From positions 1 through 38,825 of the forward strand of contig DAIDJU010000053.1 in assembly GCA_027451225.1 (NCBI GenBank): a stretch of 38,825 nt of DNA. The letters run 5' to 3'. Origin of the DNA: Acidocella sp. Lineage in GTDB: Bacteria; Pseudomonadota; Alphaproteobacteria; Acetobacterales; Acetobacteraceae. The notes under the pieces are model-generated. The model worked only from the letters and a program-made list of their open reading frames with translations, made no database searches and was not told the origin of the DNA. Shown here in pieces: positions 16,645 through 25,419 of this stretch (position 1 is its first letter; each line of letters opens with the position of its first letter). The position numbers and the translations under genes were made by a program.

Positions 16645-17514
16645 TCAACGGTTCATCAGCACGGGTAGCTGGGCGTTTTCCAGTATATGGCGGGTGGTGC
16701 CGCCCAGGATAAGCTGGCGCAGCCGCGAGGCGGTGGAATACGCGCCCATGGACATCAGATCCGCCCCGAATGCCGCCGCCGCCGCCAGCAGCCCCGCACC
16801 GGTGATGCGGTTGATGGCGGAAAAGCGCGCGACATCGGCGCTGACGCCATGGTGCGAGATATATTGCGCCACTTCCTCCCCGCTGGGGCCGGGCTTGGCG
16901 TAATCCTCCGAGACCAGGATACGCACGGCCTCGGCCTGACGCACGAAGGGCATGACCGAGGCCAGGGCCGAGGCGGCGTTGGCGGTGCCATTCCAGGCGA
17001 TGGCCACGCGCTTGCCGATGCTCTGTGGCGGCACGGTGGGGGCCAGCAGCACGGGCCGCCCGGAATCGAACAGCACGGCATGCAGCGCATCGGCGGCGGA
17101 GACATCCTCCCCCGCCTGCGGATGCGGCACGATGGTGAGGTCCGCCAGCCGCGCCTTGAAGGCGATGACCTGCTCCTCCCGCCCGGTGACGGTGGTGAAG
17201 CAGGTGCTCGGCTCGTCGCGCCCGCGCTGGGCGGTGCTGATCGGCACTTCGGCGGCTTCGGCCGCCTGTTCGAACATTTCGCACAGCAGCTTCGCGCGCG
17301 CGCCGCCCTCGCGCTCGGTGGCGGTGAGCATGTCCTCGATGAGCGCGCCGGAAAGCCCCTCTCCGGCGAAGGGGGCGATATCGCGCGCATCGGGCTGGAT
17401 GTGCAGCACCTGCAAATGGGCGTTCCACATCCTGGCCAGCATCAGCCCGGTTTGCAGGGCGGGCTGGGCCGAGGCCGGATCGCTCACCGGCAGCAGAAAT
17501 TTGCGTACCGACAT
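16645..17514 (-). CDS. tandem universal stress protein (UspA family)
   Basis: A 289-residue protein with two Usp folds in tandem: the first begins MSVRKFLLPVSD and the second near KRVAIAWNGTANAASALA. The C-terminal half ends with the ATP-binding-type loop GAYSTASRLRQLILGGTTRHIL, so nucleotide binding is likely in that half; the first half lacks an obvious copy of this loop. Usp proteins are cytoplasmic stress factors without a single defined reaction. It is the last gene of the polyamine run, 68 bp after puuB and on the same strand, and may be co-transcribed. The 165-bp gap to degP is AT-rich. Confidence 0.85.
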   Translation of the reverse strand: MSVRKFLLPVSDPASAQPALQTGLMLARMWNAHLQVLHIQPDARDIAPFAGEGLSGALIEDMLTATEREGGARAKLLCEMFEQAAEAAEVPISTAQRGRDEPSTCFTTVTGREEQVIAFKARLADLTIVPHPQAGEDVSAADALHAVLFDSGRPVLLAPTVPPQSIGKRVAIAWNGTANAASALASVMPFVRQAEAVRILVSEDYAKPGPSGEEVAQYISHHGVSADVARFSAINRITGAGLLAAAAAFGADLMSMGAYSTASRLRQLILGGTTRHILENAQLPVLMNR

Positions 17515-17582
17515 CTTCGCCCCTCCTGGGTTCGGTTACGCCGATATTGGCGCGCCCCTTCGCCGGAATGCAATCTCCGCCC

Positions 17583-18839
17583 CTACAGCATGTCCCGCAG
17601 GCGGAACCATGTGGTGGCCGCCAGCAGGGCAGGGGTGCGGAAGGCCCGCCCGCCGGGGAACTTGGCATGCGGGATGCGGGCGAACACGTCGAACCGCTCC
17701 GCCTGCCCGGCGATGGCCTCCGCCGCTAGCTTGCCCGCCAGCCCCGTCAGCGCCACGCCATGCCCCGAGAAGCCATGCGTGAACAGGATGTTCGGCGCGA
17801 GCCGCCCGAAATGCGGGGCGCGGTTGACGGTAATGTCCACATTCCCGCCCCAGACGAACTCCACTTTGGCGTCCTTGAGTTGCGGGAACACCCGCACGGC
17901 CCGGCGCAGCATGGAAGCGCCGAGGCTCGGCGGCGGCAGGGTGGAGTAGGAGACGCGCCCGCCGAACAACATGCGGTCATCGGCCGAGCGGCGGAAATAA
18001 TCGAGCACGAAGTTGAGATCCGCCACCGCCTCGTTGCCGGGGATCAGGCCGGGAACATCCGCGCGCGGCTCCGTGGCCATGATATAGGTGCCCACCGGCA
18101 TGATGTAGCCGGCAATCCCCTCCAGCAGCCCGTTAAGGTAAGCCCCGCCCGCCACCAGCAGATATTTGGCCCGTACCTTATGCGGCCCCACCTGCAAGGT
18201 GAGCGTGTCGCCCTGTTCAAGATTCGTGACCTTGGCCCCGGCATAGAGCTTGGCCCCCGCCGCCTGCGCGGCCTTGGCCAGCCCCAGCGTGTAGTTCAGC
18301 GGGTGGATATGGCCGGAGATGCCATCTTCCAGCGCCGCCAGATAGCGCGGGCTGTTGAGGCGCGCGCGCAACTCCGCCCCCTCCAGCAGCCGCCCCACCG
18401 GCGCGCCGAGGCTCGCCAGTTCCTCCTGCTCCACGCGCAGATCCCGCACCTGGCGTGGCTTGATGGCGGCGTGCAGATAGCCGCGCACCGGATCGGCGGG
18501 GATGGCGAAGCGCTCGATCTGCGTGTGCAGCAGATCCACCGCCTCGAGGGACATGTCCCAGAGGCGTTTGGTTGTCGCGGCGTCGGTCAGGTGCTTGAGC
18601 TTGTGCAGCGAGCAGCCGAAGCCGGGAAGCACCTGCCCGCCATTGCGCCCGGAAGCGCCCCAGCCGATATCCTCAGCCTCCAGCAAGGCCACCGAATAGC
18701 CCCGCTCGGCCAGATGCAGCGCCGCCGAAACCCCGGTGATGCCGCCGCCGATAACGGCGGCATCCACGGTTACGTCACCCGCCAAGGTATCGGCGGCAAA
18801 ATCCACACGCCGTGTGGCGTGGTAGTAGTTGTTCAACAT
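17583..18839 (-). CDS. puuB: FAD-dependent oxidoreductase, gamma-glutamylputrescine oxidase type
   Basis: In the Puu pathway this enzyme oxidises gamma-glutamylputrescine to gamma-glutamyl-aminobutyraldehyde with release of ammonia and hydrogen peroxide. The 418-residue product is a DAO-family flavoprotein with the dinucleotide motif GGGITG (31-36), an acidic residue at the end of the second strand (LLEAEDIGWGASGRNGG, about 53-68, typical of this subfamily) and GFSGHGVALTGLAGKL near the C-terminus. It starts 15 bp after the puuA stop. The adjacent puuA and putrescine-type transporter make the assignment stronger than sequence alone. A generic D-amino-acid oxidase-like role is the alternative. 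Confidence 0.82.
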   Translation of the reverse strand: MLNNYYHATRRVDFAADTLAGDVTVDAAVIGGGITGVSAALHLAERGYSVALLEAEDIGWGASGRNGGQVLPGFGCSLHKLKHLTDAATTKRLWDMSLEAVDLLHTQIERFAIPADPVRGYLHAAIKPRQVRDLRVEQEELASLGAPVGRLLEGAELRARLNSPRYLAALEDGISGHIHPLNYTLGLAKAAQAAGAKLYAGAKVTNLEQGDTLTLQVGPHKVRAKYLLVAGGAYLNGLLEGIAGYIMPVGTYIMATEPRADVPGLIPGNEAVADLNFVLDYFRRSADDRMLFGGRVSYSTLPPPSLGASMLRRAVRVFPQLKDAKVEFVWGGNVDITVNRAPHFGRLAPNILFTHGFSGHGVALTGLAGKLAAEAIAGQAERFDVFARIPHAKFPGGRAFRTPALLAATTWFRLRDML

Positions 18840-18854
18840 GATTTGCCGCTCCGG

Positions 18855-20207
18855 TTAGACGTTGAGCAGCAGGTGTTCACGCTCCCAGGAGGAGATGACG
18901 CGCAGATAGGTTTCGTACTCGATGCGTTTGACCGCCACCAGCACGTCCACCATCTTCTCGCCCAGCACATCGCGCATCGGCTGGCTGTTGGCCATCAGGT
19001 CCAGCGCATGGGAAAGCTCGCGCGGCAGGGTGTACTCGCCCGAATAGGCCGAGCCGATCTGCGGTTCCGTCGGCGCCAGTCCTTCGACCATGCCGAGATA
19101 GCCGCAGGCCAATGTTGCCGCGAAGGCGAGATACGGGTTGGCGTCCGCCCCCGGCACGCGGTTTTCCACGCGCATGGCGTTGGGTTCGCCAAACGGCACG
19201 CGCAGGCCGCAGGTGCGGTTGTCGTACCCCCATTGCAGGTTGATCGGCGCGTTGGAGAAGCGCGTGAGCCGGCGGTAGGAGTTCACGTTCGGCGCGAAGA
19301 TCGGCATCACCGCCGGGATGTATTTCTGCAAGCCCGCCAGATAGCTCTTGAACAGCGGGCTGGCTTTGCCATCCGGCCCGGCGAACAGGTTCTCGCCCGT
19401 CTTCGGGTCCACGATGCTCTGGTGCACATGCATGGCCGAGCCGGGCTCGCCGCCCATCGGCTTGGACATGAAGGTGGCGTAGATGTTGTGGCGCAGCGCC
19501 ACCTCACGCACCGTGCGCTTGAACAGGAACACCTGGTCGGCCAGATGCAGCGGGTTGCCATGCAGGAAGTTGATTTCCACCTGCGCCGCGCCTTCCTCAT
19601 GGATCAGCGTGTCGAGATCCATCTCCTGAAGATCGCAGAAATCGTACATTTCCTCGAAGAGCGGATCGAACTCGTTCACCGCGTCCACCGAGTAGGATTG
19701 CCGCCCGGTCTCCTGGCGGCCGGAGCGGCCCACGGGCGGCACCAGCGGGTAATCGGGGTCGGTATTGCGGGCCACGAGGTAGAATTCCAGCTCCGGCGCC
19801 AGCACCGGCTTCCAGCCCTTCTCCTCGTACAGCTTGAGCACGCGCTGCAGGACTTGCCGAGGCGCCATCGGCACCGGCGTGCCGTTCGCGTATTGGCAAT
19901 CGTGAATAATCTGCGCGGTCGGCTCATGTGCCCAGGGCACGAGGCGGACAGTGCTGGCATCGGGGATCAGCTTGATGTCGATGATCGCCGGATCTGTGAG
20001 CTTGTCTTCCGGGTCGTCCGGGTATTCGCCAGTCACGGACTGGATGAAAATCGCTTCCGGCAGGCGCGGCGCGCCGCTTTGGAAGAATTTCTGCGCTGGC
20101 ATGATCTTGCCGCGCGGGATGCCGGTGATGTCCGGCACCAGACATTCGACTTCGGTAATCCGATGCTCGTCGAACCACTCTTTCAGATTAACTTGTTCAT
20201 TGCTCAT
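18855..20207 (-). CDS. puuA: glutamine synthetase-like gamma-glutamylputrescine synthetase
   Basis: Predicted to join glutamate to putrescine at the cost of ATP, the entry step of the Puu route, in the cytoplasm. The 450-residue product has the GS beta-grasp N-terminus (ECLVPDITGIPRGKIMP) and the catalytic domain with metal-binding glutamates in LAPELEFYLV and the HVHQS histidine motif (GEPGSAMHVHQSI). The C-terminal NRVPGADANPYLAFAA is shared by glutamine synthetases. It lacks the adenylylation-loop region of GlnA and lies between a polyamine importer and puuB. A synthetase acting on another amine (ethanolamine or spermidine, as in Streptomyces GlnA-like enzymes) is possible. The start ATG is 83 bp after potF, across a strong hairpin. 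Confidence 0.82.
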   Translation of the reverse strand: MSNEQVNLKEWFDEHRITEVECLVPDITGIPRGKIMPAQKFFQSGAPRLPEAIFIQSVTGEYPDDPEDKLTDPAIIDIKLIPDASTVRLVPWAHEPTAQIIHDCQYANGTPVPMAPRQVLQRVLKLYEEKGWKPVLAPELEFYLVARNTDPDYPLVPPVGRSGRQETGRQSYSVDAVNEFDPLFEEMYDFCDLQEMDLDTLIHEEGAAQVEINFLHGNPLHLADQVFLFKRTVREVALRHNIYATFMSKPMGGEPGSAMHVHQSIVDPKTGENLFAGPDGKASPLFKSYLAGLQKYIPAVMPIFAPNVNSYRRLTRFSNAPINLQWGYDNRTCGLRVPFGEPNAMRVENRVPGADANPYLAFAATLACGYLGMVEGLAPTEPQIGSAYSGEYTLPRELSHALDLMANSQPMRDVLGEKMVDVLVAVKRIEYETYLRVISSWEREHLLLNV

Positions 20208-20257
20208 GTTGTCCTCGATAGGCGGGCGGCGTCCGGGATTGAGCGCCGCCGTCGGAA

Positions 20258-20283
20258 CGGCGCCCCGCGGGTGCGGAGCGCCG
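20258..20283 (-). promoter_or_regulatory. intercistronic hairpin between potF and puuA
   Basis: An 11-bp stem with one mismatch (CGGCGCCCCGC/GCGGAGCGCCG on the plus strand) and a 4-nt loop begins 7 nt after the potF stop. No U-tract follows on the minus strand. Such hairpins after binding-protein genes often protect the upstream mRNA or reduce downstream expression; here that is inference. Confidence 0.5.
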
Positions 20284-20290
20284 GCTCAGT

Positions 20291-21349
20291 TTACTGGAGT
20301 ACGCTGGTCCAGATCTGGTTGAACAGCTTGTACTGGGCGCCGCGCAGCGGGGCGAGGAAGACGAGACGCTGCATCTCCTCGGGGCTGGGGTTGAGCAGCT
20401 TGCTGGCGAGAATGCCGCTCAGCTGCTTCTGCGAGGCCGCGTTCGGGCTGGCATATTGGTTGAAATTGGAAAGGGTCGCGCCGTTATTGGCGTCCAGGAT
20501 GAAGTTGATGAATTGCAGCGCCAGCTCAGGGTGCGGCGCATGGGTGGGGATGGCCATGGTGTCCACCCAGATCTCGGCGCCTTCCTTGGGCAGGAAGAAC
20601 TTGAGGCTCTTGCAGGAGCCGTCGCCATAGCACTGGCCGATATCGCCGTTATACGCCATGGCGGCGGCGATCAGCCCGCTCTTCATCTGGTCGCGCGCCG
20701 GGGTTTCATCGACAAACCCGGCGAAGTTCGAGCGCTTCTTGGTCTGCTCGATCAGCTTGGCCGCGGCGATCCACTGGCTCTTCTCGGAACAGTTGAAGCC
20801 GTAGCCGAGATAGGCGCAGGCAGCGCCGATCTGGTCGCGCCCCTCGCCCTTGGGGATCACGAACGGATAGTTCGGGTTCATCTTCGGGTCGAACAACAGG
20901 CCCCAGCCGGTGCCGGGGTCTTTGATCTTGGCCGGGTCGTACACGATGCCCGTGGTGCCCCACTGATACGGGATGGAGTAGGCGTCGTTCTGGTCGTAAT
21001 CAGGGTTCTGGAACTTCGTGGCCAGGTTGGTGAAGTTCGGCAGCTTGGAATGGTCGAGCGTCTGGATCAGCCCTTCATCCTGCAACTCCGGCACGTAGTA
21101 GGAGGAGGGAACCACCACGTCGTACTGCGAATCACCGCCCGCGCGCAGCTTGGCTTCCAGCTCGGCGTTGCTCTCGTAATCGGTCTCCACGACCTTGCAG
21201 TTGCACTGCGCCTCGAAGGATTTGATCAGGCCGGGGTCGATATAGTCGGACCAGATGAACAGGTTCAGCGTCGGTTGCCCGGCATGCGCGGCGGGGGCCG
21301 CGAGGCCAAGCGCGATCGCGCCCGCGGCGATGTAAGACAGGAATTTCAT
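20291..21349 (-). CDS. potF: putrescine/spermidine ABC transporter substrate-binding protein
   Basis: Periplasmic type II binding protein that delivers polyamine to the PotGHI importer. The 352-residue precursor has a signal peptide (about 1-23, ending AAHAG), then the PotD/PotF-type start LNLFIWSDYIDPGLIKSFEAQ and later YDVVVPSSYYVPEL. The sequence contains four cysteines in positions that could form disulfides (CNC and others). Its ATG overlaps the potI stop by 4 nt, so it is the fourth gene of a coupled transporter operon. Neighbouring puuA and puuB favour putrescine over spermidine, but the ligand is not proven. Confidence 0.9.
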   Translation of the reverse strand: MKFLSYIAAGAIALGLAAPAAHAGQPTLNLFIWSDYIDPGLIKSFEAQCNCKVVETDYESNAELEAKLRAGGDSQYDVVVPSSYYVPELQDEGLIQTLDHSKLPNFTNLATKFQNPDYDQNDAYSIPYQWGTTGIVYDPAKIKDPGTGWGLLFDPKMNPNYPFVIPKGEGRDQIGAACAYLGYGFNCSEKSQWIAAAKLIEQTKKRSNFAGFVDETPARDQMKSGLIAAAMAYNGDIGQCYGDGSCKSLKFFLPKEGAEIWVDTMAIPTHAPHPELALQFINFILDANNGATLSNFNQYASPNAASQKQLSGILASKLLNPSPEEMQRLVFLAPLRGAQYKLFNQIWTSVLQ

Positions 21350-22185
21350 GAGATGCTTCCTCTTGCTGCGAACTGGCCCGCGCGGTCGCGGTGCCGTGTG
21401 ATGAAGAAATGGATGAGCGCCAGCAGAATGATGGTGCCGATCATCAGCGTGCCGATGGCGTTGATCTCGGGCGAGATGCCCTTACGGGCGATGGCGCCGT
21501 AGATATAGATCGGCAGTGTGACGCTGCCCGGGCCGGAGGTGAAGAAGCTGATGGTGAAGTCGTCGATGGACAGGGTGATGCCAAGCATGAACCCGCCGAT
21601 GATCGCCGGCTGTACTAAGGGGATGATGAGATAGAGAAAGCTCTTGAGGCCGTTGGCATAAAGATCGTTGGCGGCGTCGAACAGATAGCGGTCCAGCCCG
21701 GCGAGGCGCGCATATACCGTAAGGGCGACATATGGCACCTGGAAGGTGATATGCGCGATGATCATCGTCTCCAGCCCTGCACCCAGCATGCCGGTGGCGT
21801 TGTGGACGAGGTTGAAGAAGATCAGCTCCGAGATGCCGAACACGAGGCTCGGCATGATGATCGGCGTGTAGATGATCAGGCTGGGGATATGCGCCAGCAC
21901 GCCCTTGGCGTTGGGCGTGCGGAAGCGGCATAGCCCGTAGCCCAGCAGCGTGCCGAGCGCGGTGGAGGTGATGGCCGAGCCGATGGCGAGGATGAGCGAG
22001 CGGCGCAGGGCGGAGAACACGTCGCCATCGTGCAGCAGCAGGTTATAGGCGTGCAGCGAATGGCCGGCCTCGTTCGGCGCGGGCGCGAAGGAGTAATACG
22101 CCACCAGCGCCAGCGGCGTGTAGAGCAGCGCGTAAAGCGGCCAGGAAATGCCCGAGAGGGCGTAGCGTACGCCGCGCGGGATCAT
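21346..22185 (-). CDS. potI: polyamine ABC transporter permease (PotI/PotC type)
   Basis: Inner-membrane permease, one of two that form the channel. The 279 residues give about six membrane helices. The EAA loop, which contacts the ATPase, is DAANDLYANGLKSFLYLIIP. The conserved SIDDFTISFF segment near the C-terminus is typical of PotC/PotI. It is coupled by 4-nt overlaps to potH upstream and potF downstream. Confidence 0.9.
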   Translation of the reverse strand: MIPRGVRYALSGISWPLYALLYTPLALVAYYSFAPAPNEAGHSLHAYNLLLHDGDVFSALRRSLILAIGSAITSTALGTLLGYGLCRFRTPNAKGVLAHIPSLIIYTPIIMPSLVFGISELIFFNLVHNATGMLGAGLETMIIAHITFQVPYVALTVYARLAGLDRYLFDAANDLYANGLKSFLYLIIPLVQPAIIGGFMLGITLSIDDFTISFFTSGPGSVTLPIYIYGAIARKGISPEINAIGTLMIGTIILLALIHFFITRHRDRAGQFAARGSIS

Positions 22186-23099
22186 ATCGTGACCTCCTCG
22201 GCCCCGCCCAGCTTACGGGTGAGGATGCGGAAGCCCACCAGCCCCATGCCGGTGAAGACGAGCATGATGATGGTCAGCGCCGCGCCATAGGGCCAGTCCG
22301 GCGTTTCGGTGAACTGGTTGGCGATCAGCGAGCCGATCATCAGCGCTTTGTCCCCGCCCAGCAACTGCGGCACCACGTAGTCGCCGAAGGCCGGGATGGC
22401 GACGAAGATGACGCCCGAGAGCAGGCCGGGGAGCGTCTGCGGAAACACCGCATGCCAGAACAGCCGCAGGCCCGAGGCGTAGAGGTCGCGCCCGGCTTCC
22501 ACCAGCGTCCAGTCCAGCTTCTCGGCCGAGGCATAGAGCGGCACGATCATGTAGGGCAGGTAGTTATAGGCAAGCCCGGTGGTAACGGCGAAGCTGCCCG
22601 GGGCGAGGCCGAGATCGGGCGGCACGGCATGCAGCAGATGCGCCGCCCAGGAGACCGGCGCGTTGGGGCCGAGCAGTTCCAGCCACGCATAGGTGCGCAC
22701 CACTTGGTTGGTCCAGGAGGGCAGCACGATGAACAGCAGCAGCAGCGGGCGCAGATCCTCGCGCTGGCTGAGGATGAAGAACACCAGAGGGTAGGACAGC
22801 GCGGCTGAAACCAGCGTGGCGGTTCCGGCCTGCCCCAGGGAGCGCAGGAAGATGGTGATATTGCCCGGATCCCAGCCGAGCAGCGAATACCCCGCCACTT
22901 GCTGGAAGGGCTGCACGGAGAGCGGCAGCACCGGCGCGCCGTAATCATCCGACGAGAAGAACGCGATGCCCAGCAGCACGGCGCTGGGGATCAGCAGGAA
23001 AAGCATGATCCAGACCAGCCCCGGCCCGGAGGTGACCCACAGCCGCAAACGCTGCCGCCCGGCCTCGATCTCCTGCTCGGTTTTCAAGGCGCCGCTCAT
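22182..23099 (-). CDS. potH: polyamine ABC transporter permease (PotH/PotB type)
   Basis: First inner-membrane permease of the importer, 305 residues and about six helices. A cytoplasmic N-terminal tail precedes the first helix (VWIMLFLLIPSAVLLG). The EAA loop is EAGRDLYASGLRLFWHAVFP, and PAFGDYVVPQLLGG is typical of PotB/PotH. It overlaps potG and potI by 4 nt on either side. Confidence 0.9.
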   Translation of the reverse strand: MSGALKTEQEIEAGRQRLRLWVTSGPGLVWIMLFLLIPSAVLLGIAFFSSDDYGAPVLPLSVQPFQQVAGYSLLGWDPGNITIFLRSLGQAGTATLVSAALSYPLVFFILSQREDLRPLLLLFIVLPSWTNQVVRTYAWLELLGPNAPVSWAAHLLHAVPPDLGLAPGSFAVTTGLAYNYLPYMIVPLYASAEKLDWTLVEAGRDLYASGLRLFWHAVFPQTLPGLLSGVIFVAIPAFGDYVVPQLLGGDKALMIGSLIANQFTETPDWPYGAALTIIMLVFTGMGLVGFRILTRKLGGAEEVTI

Positions 23100-24199
23100 G
23101 GTGAGATCAGCATGATATTGTCAGGCTTCAGCTCCACGGCCACCGGCTCGCCGGGCCGCCAGCTGCGCTCGGCGGCCTGGTTGTTGGTGTCGAACGCCAG
23201 TACGGATTGCCCGCCCGCCAGCTCGATGCGGTATTGCGTCGAGGCTCCCATATAAATGGCTTCGCGCACCGTGCCGAGGAACAGATTGGCGCGATCCTTG
23301 GGGACGGCGGTGTCGTTGTAGATCCAGATCTTCTCGGGCCGGATCATCGCCATGCTCGCGCCGTTCAGCGGTGCGGCGATGCCCAGCTCGCCGATTGGCG
23401 AGGCGGCGCTATGCGGGCCGGTGGGGGTGATGGGCCAGATGTTCGACAGGCCCAGGAACTCCGCCACGAACACGTTCCGGGGCTTCTCATACACATCCAG
23501 CACCGGGCCGACCTGCTCCAGTCTGCCCTGGCTCATCACCCCGATACGGTCGGACATCACCAGCGCCTCGTGCTGGTCGTGGGTAACGAAGATGAAGGTC
23601 ATCCCTAAGCGTTTCTGCATGCGCAGCAGCTCGATCTGGAGCTCGCTGCGCAGCTTGGCGTCCAGCGCGGAGAGCGGCTCGTCCAGCAGCACCACGTCCG
23701 GCTCGTTCACCAGGGCGCGGGCCAGGGCCACGCGCTGGCGCTGCCCGCCCGAAAGCTGGGCGGCGCTGCGGGTGGCGAACTGGCCGATCTGCATCATCTC
23801 CATCACGGCGTTCACGCGCTTCTTGCGCTCGGGCGTCTTCACGCCCTTCATGCGCAGGCCGAAGCCGATATTCTGCTCCACGTTGAGATGCGGAAACAGC
23901 GCGTAGGACTGGAACACCGTGTTCACCGCGCGCTTATGCGCCGGCACGTCCTCCATATCCTTGCCCGAGATCAGGATCTTGCCCTCATCCGGGGTTTCGA
24001 ACCCGGCGAGCATGCGCAGCAGCGTCGTCTTGCCGCAGCCCGAGGGACCAAGAAGCGTGAAAAACTCACCGGCATGGATTTCAAGGTCCACATGGTCCAC
24101 GGCGGGGGTGGAGCCGGTGAAAATCCGGGTGATGCCACGGATGGAAATAGCGCCGCGCTTGGGCGGATGGAGGGTGGCGGTGGGAACCGAGGCAGACAT
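23096..24199 (-). CDS. potG: polyamine ABC transporter ATP-binding protein
   Basis: ATPase that powers polyamine import. The 367-residue product has Walker A GPSGCGKT (51-58), the signature LSGGQRQRVALARAL, Walker B VVLLDEPLSALD and the switch histidine in VTHDQ. A C-terminal TOBE-type domain (about 280-367) is the usual regulatory part of PotA/PotG/MalK-type ATPases. It is the first gene of the potG-H-I-F-puuA-puuB run, and its promoter must lie in the 231-bp gap shared with the divergent puuR. Confidence 0.92.
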   Translation of the reverse strand: MSASVPTATLHPPKRGAISIRGITRIFTGSTPAVDHVDLEIHAGEFFTLLGPSGCGKTTLLRMLAGFETPDEGKILISGKDMEDVPAHKRAVNTVFQSYALFPHLNVEQNIGFGLRMKGVKTPERKKRVNAVMEMMQIGQFATRSAAQLSGGQRQRVALARALVNEPDVVLLDEPLSALDAKLRSELQIELLRMQKRLGMTFIFVTHDQHEALVMSDRIGVMSQGRLEQVGPVLDVYEKPRNVFVAEFLGLSNIWPITPTGPHSAASPIGELGIAAPLNGASMAMIRPEKIWIYNDTAVPKDRANLFLGTVREAIYMGASTQYRIELAGGQSVLAFDTNNQAAERSWRPGEPVAVELKPDNIMLISP

Positions 24200-24272
24200 C
24201 AGGGGCCTGCCTGGACGGTTTGGTTGCGGAAATTAGTTCCGGACGGCTTGATCGCCCACAGCACGTAAAACC

Positions 24273-24292
24273 CCAAAATTGTTGGCTTTTGG
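24273..24292. promoter_or_regulatory. candidate operator in the potG-puuR gap
   Basis: CCAAAA (24273-24278) and TTTTGG (24287-24292) form an inverted repeat with an 8-nt spacer, 74 bp before the potG start, in an AT-rich divergent gap. A helix-turn-helix dimer such as PuuR could bind such a site. The sequence is not the E. coli PuuR box, so the link is inference. The rest of the gap is AT-rich with no clear -35/-10 pair. Confidence 0.3.
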
Positions 24293-24430
24293 AGTGTGGC
24301 TTAGGCCCCCTTTGGCCGTCAAGAATAATTGGATGATGTTTTTTGGAGGTTTCACGTTTTTCGTTGCGCGCGAGAATATTGCCCGCGTAGCATTGTTGAA
24401 AATCCTAAACGTGCGGATCATAAGGAGATT

Positions 24431-25009
24431 ATGCCGGCAGCCCTGCAGAACGATGACACGTTGGACGATATCGGCACCAGGCTGAAGCTGGTGCGGCAGA
24501 TTTTCGGGCTGACCCAGCGTGAGCTGGCCCGTCGGGCAGGGGTGACGAATGGGGCGATCTCGCTGATCGAACAGAACCGGGTCAGCCCGTCCATTTCCTC
24601 GCTCAAGAAGATCCTGGACGGAATTCCGCTCTCGCTGGCGGATTTCTTCACGCTCAATTTTTCGTCGTCCGACAGCGTGTTCTTCACCGGGGAGGAACTG
24701 ACCGAGATCTCCTACGATCCGGCGATTTCCATGCGCATGGTCGGCCGCAAGGTGAAGGACCGCTCGTTGCAAATGCTGAGCGAGACCTACCAGCCCGGCG
24801 CCGATACAGGGGACGCCATGCTCCGCCACGCGGGCGAGGAATGCGGCATCGTGGTCTCGGGCAGTGTAATCCTGACCGTGGGCGTGCAGGAGCGCGTGCT
24901 TAACCCCGGCGACGCCTATTACTTCCGGTCGGACATCCCGCACCGCTTCCGCAACCCAGGGCCGGAGCCCTGTGTGCTGATCAGCGCCAACTCGCCGCCA
25001 TCGTTCTAG
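24431..25009 (+). CDS. puuR: XRE-family regulator with cupin domain, PuuR type
   Basis: A 192-residue transcription regulator expected to repress the divergent polyamine genes and respond to putrescine. The N-terminal HTH_3 domain (about 13-70) reads LGL-type helices TQRELARRAGVTNGAISLIEQ. The C-terminal cupin_2 domain (about 115-185) contains HAGEECGIVVSG and the PGDAYYF...PHRFRN barrel strands that probably bind the ligand. I start at 24431, where AAGGAG (24422-24427) lies just upstream; the longer frame from 24329 runs through AT-rich, non-coding-looking DNA. It is divergent from potG, the arrangement known for puuR. Confidence 0.88.
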   Translation: MPAALQNDDTLDDIGTRLKLVRQIFGLTQRELARRAGVTNGAISLIEQNRVSPSISSLKKILDGIPLSLADFFTLNFSSSDSVFFTGEELTEISYDPAISMRMVGRKVKDRSLQMLSETYQPGADTGDAMLRHAGEECGIVVSGSVILTVGVQERVLNPGDAYYFRSDIPHRFRNPGPEPCVLISANSPPSF

Positions 25010-25011
25010 CC

Positions 25012-25419
25012 ATGGCGCGTCTCACGGGTGGGTGCCTCTGCGGCGCTGTAACCTACAGCCTGGAGTACCTGCCGGGGGATGTCGCCGATATCTGTTTCTG
25101 CCGGGAGTGCCGAAAGGCCAGCGGTGCGGCGTCGCTGCCCTGGGTGCAGGTGCCGCCCTCGCGCTTTCGCGTCACCAAGGGGCGGGCGAGGGGCTATGCC
25201 TCATCCGCGCACGCCACCCGCTGGTTCTGCCCCGATTGCGGCGGCCCGCTTTACATGACCGACGATGAGGGCCGCTCGGTCGGCGTCACCCTCGGCTCGC
25301 TGGACGCCCCCGAGGCGATCCGCCCCACCGTGCAGGGCTGGGTGTGCGAGCGCGTCTCCTGGCAGGCGTGGGATGAAACCCTGCCCGCCTACGAGAAAGC
25401 CCCGCCTTACGACCTCTGA
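25012..25419 (+). CDS. GFA-family (glutathione-dependent formaldehyde-activating-like) zinc protein
   Basis: A 135-residue protein of the GFA/CENP-V fold. The zinc ligands are clear: GGCLCGAVTY (C8, C10), ICFCRECRKASG (C28, C30, C33) and WFCPDCGGPLY (C73, C76). Family members have been linked to formaldehyde-glutathione chemistry, but most have no proven reaction. It begins 2 bp after the puuR stop, so it is probably co-transcribed with puuR; whether it takes part in amine or aldehyde metabolism is unknown. Its stop is at 25417-25419, overlapping the end of the convergent GH17 gene by 13 bp. Confidence 0.85.
   Translation: MARLTGGCLCGAVTYSLEYLPGDVADICFCRECRKASGAASLPWVQVPPSRFRVTKGRARGYASSAHATRWFCPDCGGPLYMTDDEGRSVGVTLGSLDAPEAIRPTVQGWVCERVSWQAWDETLPAYEKAPPYDL

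Noticed and set aside
17760-20630. A 956-codon open frame on the plus strand opposite puuB, puuA and the end of potF
   Set aside because: It is antisense to three well-supported genes. In GC-rich DNA the complementary frame often stays open, and its translation is His/Gly/Arg/Gln-rich with no domain pattern.
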